From the NCBI GenBank assembly GCA_002633025.1, contig NMRB01000095.1, positions 601,908 to 665,907 of the forward strand: 64,000 nt of DNA, given 5' to 3'. The notes under the pieces are model-generated. The model searched no databases. It had not been told where the DNA came from and worked only from the letters and a program-made list of their open reading frames with translations. A program made the position numbers and the translations under genes. Source of the DNA: Notospermus geniculatus (lineage: Eukaryota; Nemertea; Pilidiophora; Heteronemertea; Lineidae). This document shows positions 56,289-64,000 of this stretch, piece after piece. Within the stretch, counting starts at the first letter, position 1, and each line of letters begins with the position of its first letter.

Positions 56289-58302
56289 CGGGAGGAGCAC
56301 CGAAAATCACGGTGACTTATTGCCCATCATTGATTTTTAGTGTTAGTTATTACACCGGTAGGAATGAACATCACTTCTGACAATGCTGTCATTGCTGACA
56401 ATTTTGGACTCCGTGTAGGAGGCGGGGTGAAATGAACGAACTGATAGGAAAACGGGCACTGAGTACAAGTGATTTCGAAGTTCATCAACAACTGGGAAGG
56501 AGCAGAGCAATTATTCTTCGATACCTCCCACTATCTTGTAAGAGAAGTGGTAATCCTAGCATGTGGCCACCAAGCATGACCTCGGCAAGGAACACCTCTA
56601 AGTTAAGGTTTAATCTCATCAATAAATCAACTTTATCTTCTTACACGATGTGCGGTCAACCCTTACAACCTTAACCATGATCCAATCACGTTATAGGATC
56701 ATTGTGATATAAATAGTACAACGAAGGTTAGCTCCGCAGTATGGAACTTCCGCTGACAAATAATAATCTCGTGTAAACCGAAGGGGACTCTGGATCATTA
56801 TCATCGTCTTCAGATAGATCAGTCTCAGAGAGTGGACGTGACCATTATAATCATATGACACGACAGAGCCACATGACAGATTGATAAACCTGATACGAAT
56901 TCATTTAATGTCATATTCGGCTATTCTCGGGAATTTCCGGAGGGTCTGAGGTCTTTGGACGTAAAAGGAAGAAAGATCTCCCAAAAGACGAAGAGGCATA
57001 AAAAGGGCGAGGAATGTTATTACTTCGTGCTTTGGTAGCCTACAGCGATCGAAGCTCTGGGATGTGCCACTTAAAAAGAGATCAGTAATCTTGCAACAAG
57101 CACCCATCTGCAAGCAATAATATAGCTATTAAATTTCCCTCAGATTCGTTCTTTCTTCATTGTTTGCATGCATTTCATGGGCGCAGCCATGTTTGATGAC
57201 GTCAAATCTGCCTTTGGCCAATCAGATTCGGATGCTCAGATCTGGACACTCGCCTTCTAGCGGTGACGAACTTTGTAGTCTTTTCTACCAGACTCTCGCC
57301 TGTGTAACTAGCGCGAGAGGATGGTGAAGCGAGACTAATAGCTATATCGAGTCCATCTGCAAGTCCCGGTCTTCCATTCGCAAATAACAACAATATACAA
57401 TGTATATCAATCAACATAGTATTTCATGTTAACGACGACCTAATCCCGCAACCAATATATCTCGCTTTCTTTTATTGTCACTCATAATCGTCCAATTTGA
57501 TGACACAAGGCACGTGGCTCCGGGGGCCGATTGGCCATTGACGTCTACCCCCCCCCCCCCATGCCCATTGCCATTACTCACAACTACGGCGATCTGGTAC
57601 CATGTCGTGAGATAGGCACATCGTTGGTCATTTGGACACTGATTCATGAACAAAAAGTGCAGTAACCAAAGTATGGGCCATTGCTGGGGAGAAGCGAGTA
57701 CATATATTTCCCACCGACGGTGTGGCGTTCTACAGCAACAAATTGCCGATGAACACGTGACCAAAATGAACCATTAAGGAACACGGAGTCCTACTTCCGG
57801 TTGGCACAGTGTGTCGGCATCAGGAGTACACTGACACAAGTACAGAGAAACGTTTACGCACAAAAATGGAATCCATTTCCATAAGCAGGAACCTATCCAT
57901 TTAAACTGCATCTACCACTATATGGAATTGAAATTTCAAAATAATATTGGTGAATAATGGATACAGCCATCTCACTGGCCGGCCATAATCATATTGAAAT
58001 GACACATTTCCGAATGTGACGGCGCGTTCATGTGCCAGGTGAATGTCGAAATAAGATAATAATGTCCTCCCTCGAACATTCTATATGAATTAAGCCAGGT
58101 TCGATAGCCACCTGCCAAGTTTTGCTGGCAATTATTATCTCACGGAGCTAGCAATTTCTGAGCTTGATGGGCAATGCACAGTGACAGATAATGTCTAGCC
58201 AGATGTTTTATAAATATAGTCGACGTATCTGTACGTGTTCGTGAATTACAGGTCGTCACAATATGTAGAGCTACCACCAAAATTACATCTTTTGTATACT
58301 AC

Positions 58303-58554
58303 ATGTATGTCCACGCATATCCGGGGCTTCTTTCGATCACCCTCAGCCTCGATTTCACTTTCGATTGTGCCGCACCAACAAATTTGAATGACCTAGGTCA
58401 CGAAGGTACCACAACTTCACAAGATCCAACTTCAGACGTGAATGAATCGACCAACTTGCGATTTGAAAATGCAGGTTGGAACTGGGCATTTGACAGCATC
58501 CAGAACTGGCTTTCGTCCACGTTTTTACAATACAAACTAACAGCATTACTGTAA
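58303..58554 (+). CDS. Small frame intact in copy 2, broken in copy 1
   Basis: 83 codons from an ATG. It has a mildly hydrophobic start (GLLSITLSLDFTFDC) and then NESTNLRFENAGWNWAFDSI. In copy 1 the same frame is shifted by a 19-base length difference and interrupted by the 109-bp insertion. A secreted peptide is conceivable but the signal is not strong; it may be non-coding. Confidence 0.2.
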   Translation: MYVHAYPGLLSITLSLDFTFDCAAPTNLNDLGHEGTTTSQDPTSDVNESTNLRFENAGWNWAFDSIQNWLSSTFLQYKLTALL

Positions 58555-61103
58555 ACCGGTCACCTGGGAGCGAATAACGGCGAATCGTGACAGTTATTCC
58601 GACAAACGTGGAGTGTTTGGCAATTCTGTGGTTCCCAGTCACGAGAATTATCGATGAGTACTTTGTTTTTATTCACGGTTGAATGAAAGATAAATGTAAT
58701 GCTCATTTGGACAAACGGAATGTAGATCAGATTATGATAGATGATGACGTGCATGCAGAATGGCAAGATGGCAATCAAAAATGGAAGACAATCGCTCGGA
58801 ATTCTTTTTTTTCAGGCACTGTTTCTCTATACCGAAATTAATCATCTTTCTCAATGATCCGCGCATCGAAATCACTAGACCAATTTTCCTAACAGCCAAC
58901 TGCCGATTAACATAATGCCCTAGGACTTTCCGATATATGTTTATTTGACATGTTCGAAGGAACACCAATATTTGTGTAAGCCAGTACCGTTTTTGCGACC
59001 AACTGATGCGTATTTTCCATTGAGCCATCGCGATTATCATGAATAATAAAACATTTTTGTCGTCAGAAATCAATAGCAACTGTCACAATAATGTGCACAT
59101 CTCCCACCCCTGTACTTTTCAAGAGTATGATGATCTTTGCCATAAAAAACGGATGCCGGGTCCTGGGAATCGGGGTTTTACCCGTCGTACAGGAATATTT
59201 GGGGGGGGGGGGATAAGGCAACTGCGCATGCCCTCGCCTCTCAAGTGGGGTCGTTTTGCAGCCCAGGTATTTCGATGCGCTCACAGGACAGCAGAGTGAG
59301 ATGGAGAAACGAATGCGTTTAAAACGGAGCAGACGTGAAAGAATGGCAGTCCGCGAGTCCGTCGTACACACGTGCCACAAGTGGGGTCAATCTAAACGAC
59401 GAAAGCAGGCGAAATGAAATGATCAGTATACTCATCACGTCTTTTGAAGAAAGACATCCTGCACATGCTCGGGTGCAGCAGCAAGGTGATTACATGGCCA
59501 GAACTAAGTAGTAAGCTTAATAGACGCAGATTATGCGGCAAAAGGTTAAGTGACAAAGTTGGATTCGTTAACTGAGGGAAAATGCCTCATAGGCAGTATC
59601 GTTTTTGTTTTCTTAATGGCATATTCTGGTAGGGACGTTCGTTTCAGGAAAGAAGGTTTTCAGTTTTTCTGCACAGAATAAGTCCACACTAAATTGTTGG
59701 CTTCAAGAGGAATTGGATATAAAGCGGGGACTGGGGTTGCAAGGAACTGGATATCGCTTCTTGGACCTTGGAGAGCACTCCAGTCCGGGCCACAGTCAAT
59801 CAGCCAGTCAGATGACGTAGGGATCACTCCCCTCCAGCTTTGATCCGGGGGTCATGGGTACCAAACATGAGCCTTGTATCGGCTTCATCTCATTTCTTGT
59901 CAGACAGATCGATCTCGTCTGGTGCAAATCTGATAAACCACTTCCTCACACCTTAATGTCATCAACAAGTAATACTGTGCAGCCTGATAGATGCTACATT
60001 GAATTACCAGCATCACACGGATGGACACGTGAAGTTGAGGGCACCAAAACCACGGAGAAGACTGGAAGATGTCAAAATGACCAAAAACACATCCCGAGGT
60101 AATCTGTGGTTCTTTGCACTCATTCCCTACGTCAGTGCACACAGGACTCTATCAGGTTACCTATTCCCTAGAAGGGCTTGACTTCCTTCTTTTGGGAAAT
60201 CAGACCATCAGGCAGCCTCACCCTTTCAGCCAAGCCCCACAAGGCGTGCCATCAATTAGTATCAACCAAACCGGAAGTGCCGCCATCTTATATCCGATAA
60301 TTTCCGGTAACAACTGCACACGGACAATAATGTGCTGTCCATTCTTGATGCGACTGATACGACGAAGGTGATGGCTATATGGCATGAAAAGACACGTTCA
60401 TCATAAGTACTGTTAAAAGCCACTATTAAAAGACCTAAGATGAGTCGTCGATGCAATGTCTATGTGGCAGATAATCTCCTGTTGTCAGAAATCGCGGGCG
60501 TAATGCCTCCGTTGTCATATCAATTTCTTCTGCTTTTTTTTAATACGTTGTTCTGAGACACGTACATTTCAAGAAATATACACTAGTAGGCCTAAAGTAC
60601 CTTTGACACCTTTGACTACTGCGAATTAGGATACCGGATCAGATACAGTTGAGACAGAGCCAAATGCCCCGACGTACCTTATCAGAGTGGCCGATATGAT
60701 TGCTCCCCTGACCGGAGACACCATCAATGCATCGTATTGGCAATTCACTTCTGTCAGGAACAATTTGCCCCTTGACCGATCGTAATATCGACTTGATATC
60801 AAGAAAAAAAGTCAGTGGATGCGGCAACCTCAATGGACCGCAACACGGGGCTATACTAGTCTTCAAGCAAGAAATATAACAACGTATCACATGACTCGTG
60901 AGTCAAAAAAATGTGTTTTCGTTCTGATTAGTTGCACTAAACCAAGATGAAAGAAAGATAGCGTGGAACTGCTAGTTATATATTCTCCCAAACTCCTCTA
61001 ATAAGCACTCTCTCAAAAAGCAACGAATTCTGTAAAGCTAGACTTAAAAAGGTGACATTGCCCAATTAGCACCAGCAGCCGACGGATACTGAATCGCAAT
61101 GAG

Positions 61104-63709
61104 TTTTATTCCTTTTCACCTTGTAATCCAATCTTCAGTGTTCGTGTCATACGAACTCTTTTGAGCGTGCAAATCTACCCATACTAATTTGACATTCCCT
61201 TGGGGATAATGGAGGCAAACCAAATGTCTTTGGCGGCTTCGGATGGCATGCATTAGGGATGGCATCACACGCGCAAAAGTATTTCAAATGTAAATTCATG
61301 TACATCTGAAAGGATATTTTACCAATTCGTTTATAAATTTTTATAAGTTATTCAAAGTTTATTCCTTTGAATCATGGAAGAATCTGATAATCGGATTTCT
61401 GCGAGAAATTCGAGAGTGAGTGTGATGTCGTCTGTTGTTTCTGCGAACAGGTAGCGTCGATGATTTCTTTTTGCTTCTTAAATTTGAAAACATTGCTTCG
61501 TCGCGAACACTATTCAACTAAAGAATATGCAAAATGTGTTAAAACAGACGGCAGAAGAAATTCTCCACTCGTCAAGAAAATGCTTGTTGGAACATGAGCC
61601 AGTTTAATTGACTCCAGTGAGACCTCTTACTCATAAAGAATGGGTGATGCCGGGCCGAAGGGAGCAAAGGGAATTCTTAATTGAAGTACCGGATGTGACA
61701 GCTAAGAGGCAACAGGTTACTTCAGGTTCCTGCATCCTTTCATCGACTTTTCCATCGGAAGACGAAACGAATGATGAAAGGCCGTAGAAGAGAGGCCGTG
61801 AACTGACGAATATCCGTCGTGGCATTGGCAAATTCAAATGCTAAAGCCCGCAGCAGACGAGGCAACGTTTATTGCTCATTATAGCAATTTAGTGGAACGC
61901 AATAAAATTGCCCCCTCTGCGGATGGTTTCTAGGGCCCATTGATTCTTACACGCAACTTATTGCTCCGTTATTGCACAATGCTGGTGATTGGCAAGACGC
62001 GGGGCTGCTATGGGGCAGTAGGCCTATTATTGTTTTTTGCTGCGATGATTCAGAAAGGTCGTAAACTCACCATTTTCTGCGACATTGGAATTAATTACGT
62101 TTTGCATCATTTACTTCGTTTAGAATGAGGATCAAATATCATCAGATGAGTTGAAGGAATGGCAACACGAACTGACTATTCCCTTGGAATAATCCAAGGG
62201 AAACAAAATGCAATACTTTCTGTAGCCCAGGATTTGTTGTTACGGAACTCACTCGATTGTTCCAGTCAGAATGCATCATTTTTACGTTTATACAATAAAA
62301 TGTTACTCAATGCAACTTGCAAACATTGATTTCTTGACCGCTGGCAGCATCACACCGCCAGAACATCCGGATTTATGACAGAAGGTGTTCATATCTCATT
62401 TCTTTTCATCCACGACATCCAACCTGAATATCGGATAAGATTTTGCAACTGTAATTTTTCATAAAAGGTGAATAGATTCACCACGTGATTCACCATCATC
62501 TATTTTATGGTGAATTGCAAGCAACGATATGTATCTTTGCTTAACTAGGATCGACACAAGGAACAATACAAACCAGTTTCGGATATTTTTGGTCTTGCCT
62601 TCAGGCAATCTGACGTACGTCTCACGTCTAGATCCATAAACCAGCGTCTGCCCAGCTTATAATGATTTCTTTGACCAATTTGTTTGCAGTAATGGAAGGA
62701 ATTAGTAGACAACAGATAAAGTACAAGCAGAAATCACGGCAAGGCTTGCGGGGTGCAACGATTCTTTATACTTTTGTTTATATCGCACGGCAACAACAAC
62801 TATTTCATATTCGCAACAACAACAACAACGGTTGTGTCGAAAATGTGCCACAAGAATCCGATGGAAAGACAGGAGACAGCTTTCCCAAAATCCCCCCCCC
62901 CCAAATAACAGTAGGCCTACAACGCAACTGTTCCGATCTCACAAATTCTAGCGGGGAGACCGGGAACCAGTCTAAACAAGGGCGCAAACAATCTCACAAT
63001 CAGTCGGCCACCTAGTGTGAGAATTGGGTAGAAATGATTGCTAGCGAATAATTTCCGGACGAACCAGATGTTTGGTTCGAGAAGGAAATTGTTTTCGAAG
63101 ACCTCATCCAGAGACTTCGGTCTCCAACAAGCCACGGTTGCTTTGTTTGGCGGTCAACCGCAAATCCGCAGAAACAGAAGAACGACGGCAGCACCGGATT
63201 AGTTCCCGCGACGAAGGACATCGAGTGGAATCTATTCTTTCCAGGACGTTACACTCGGTTTTTCCTGACTATTTCTCGTGATTCCGCACCATACGTATGT
63301 AGGAAAAACCCACGGTACCGGGATTAGTTCGCGGTAGTTTACTTTTAGGAAGTGGAAAGATTATAGCCGCGGAGATGGACGGAAATCAAAAGAATGAGAT
63401 AATTATTGGAAAGTGTGAATCTCTCGGACGCTGGATAACGTCATTAAGGATTATCTTTTTTGTTCCACGTTGGATGTCTCAATCAGTTAGATCAAACTGG
63501 CCAACTGGCAGTTCATTTTCCAACTGCTTACCTTCGCAAACACGACGATCGACGAGAACATGTTTTTGGAAGACTGAAAAAAGCAATTTTCCTGACGATA
63601 TAAATGTATGCCTGACACTATCAAGACTGACACAGCCTCAATGACTGCTGAAATACAAGTTTCCAGAACGCCGTTAGTAGGCCCTATAGTCTGAAGCAGT
63701 AGGCCTACT
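61104..63709. other. Spacer with minor repeats
   Basis: Contains a hairpin TCCCTTGGA/TCCAAGGGA near 62182, an AAC trinucleotide run near 62812-62828 inside a 117-codon frame (62662-63015, product with a poly-Asn tract, not recognised), and a C run at 62893-62902. No gene supported. Confidence 0.4.
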
Positions 63710-63800
63710 TTGCAGAATTCGAACCCACGACTTCTGCTATTGCATGCACCCTCGCCAAGGGATACTTACAGCGCTCACCACTGAGCCAATCACAGTCTTA
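63710..63800 (-). repeat. tRNA-derived SINE head with A and B boxes
   Basis: On the minus strand TGGCTCAGTGG (63778-63788) is an A box and GGGTTCGAATTC (63715-63726) a B box, spaced as in a tRNA. The anticodon-arm region does not fold convincingly, so it is a SINE promoter head rather than a functional tRNA. The body may extend toward lower coordinates. Confidence 0.7.
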
Positions 63801-64000
63801 ATCAGTATAGTCTGAGTCATCTTCATCCAAAGACAGACTGTAGCCCGTCACACCTCTACTTAACAGCGTACCCTTCTTCTGTGGCACAACATAAGCACTC
63901 AGTTGCGTCAAAACATATACGCGACAGCAGAAACCTTATGACAACTGCCACCAAATATCAGAATAGAGCCAACCAAAGTAAAAAAGACAGCGATAATGAA
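63801..64000. other. Window edge, nothing recognised
   Basis: No repeat or coding signal seen. Confidence 0.4.

Larger units (their letters stand above)
52162..61103 (+). repeat. 9-kb direct duplication, copy 2 (8.9 kb)
   Basis: Begins CATAATTTCCTGCC right after the last base of copy 1 (one extra A) and ends at CGCAATGAG, followed by unrelated sequence. No Ns at the junction. It lacks the MITE, the 109-bp insertion and the segment between CCACGG and GAGAA near 60053. Confidence 0.97.

Noticed and set aside
63710-63800. Functional tRNA gene on the minus strand
   Set aside because: A and B boxes are present but the anticodon arm and acceptor pairing are not convincing.
1-64000. Retrotransposon, retroviral or transposase coding regions
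   Set aside because: No reverse transcriptase, integrase or transposase motifs were recognised in any frame; all mobile elements seen are non-autonomous.

Overview
This is eukaryotic, animal genomic DNA. It is gene-poor, its reading frames are short and interrupted, it has splice-type signals, and it is dense in short palindromic transposon relics, minisatellites and segmental duplications. The words ACATGTACATGT and GTAGGCCTAC recur throughout. In my experience they are common in marine deuterostome genomes (echinoderms, hemichordates, lancelets), so a marine invertebrate is the best guess; the exact phylum cannot be fixed from this window. There is one 254-base assembly gap (22137-22390) and single ambiguous bases at 23943, 27159 and 35674.

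Only two protein-coding genes are clear. At the left edge, on the minus strand, an intact intronless 338-residue class A GPCR (266-1282) has the aminergic hallmarks and looks most like a 5-HT4-type serotonin receptor. In the middle, on the plus strand, an intact 349-residue type II membrane glycosyltransferase of the DXD (Gly_transf_sug) kind lies at 25860-26909, its start codon seven bases after a good splice acceptor. The two genes show no functional link. About a dozen other open segments could be single exons or decayed coding sequence; they are listed with low confidence.

The rest is mobile and repetitive DNA. From left to right: a 177-bp inverted-repeat element (6578); a CCAAT-bearing triple repeat (7541); a possible promoter (8375); a Mutator-like MITE with a 9-bp target duplication and telomere-like interior (13403); a 315-bp tandem pair (19295); a degenerate tandem array (20520); a TTGAACA-rich repeat by the gap; a Harbinger-type MITE family with TWA target duplications (17735, 23620, 46568); nested MITEs at 27775 (two levels) and 38088 (three levels); and a TA-target MITE inside a minisatellite (39960).

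Two large direct duplications dominate the right half: a 2.0-kb unit (33654-35673 and 35675-37690, with an N exactly at the junction) and a 9-kb unit (42439-52160 and 52162-61103). These could be true tandem duplications or two haplotypes placed end to end by the assembler. The 9-kb pair acts as a natural before/after experiment: it shows a filled and an empty site for a Harbinger-type MITE. It also shows that many small indels between the copies consist of the palindromic words ACATGTA or AGGCCTA, the same words that mark the whole window. I regard that indel pattern as the most novel observation here. I found no cluster of genes that forms a new molecular system.
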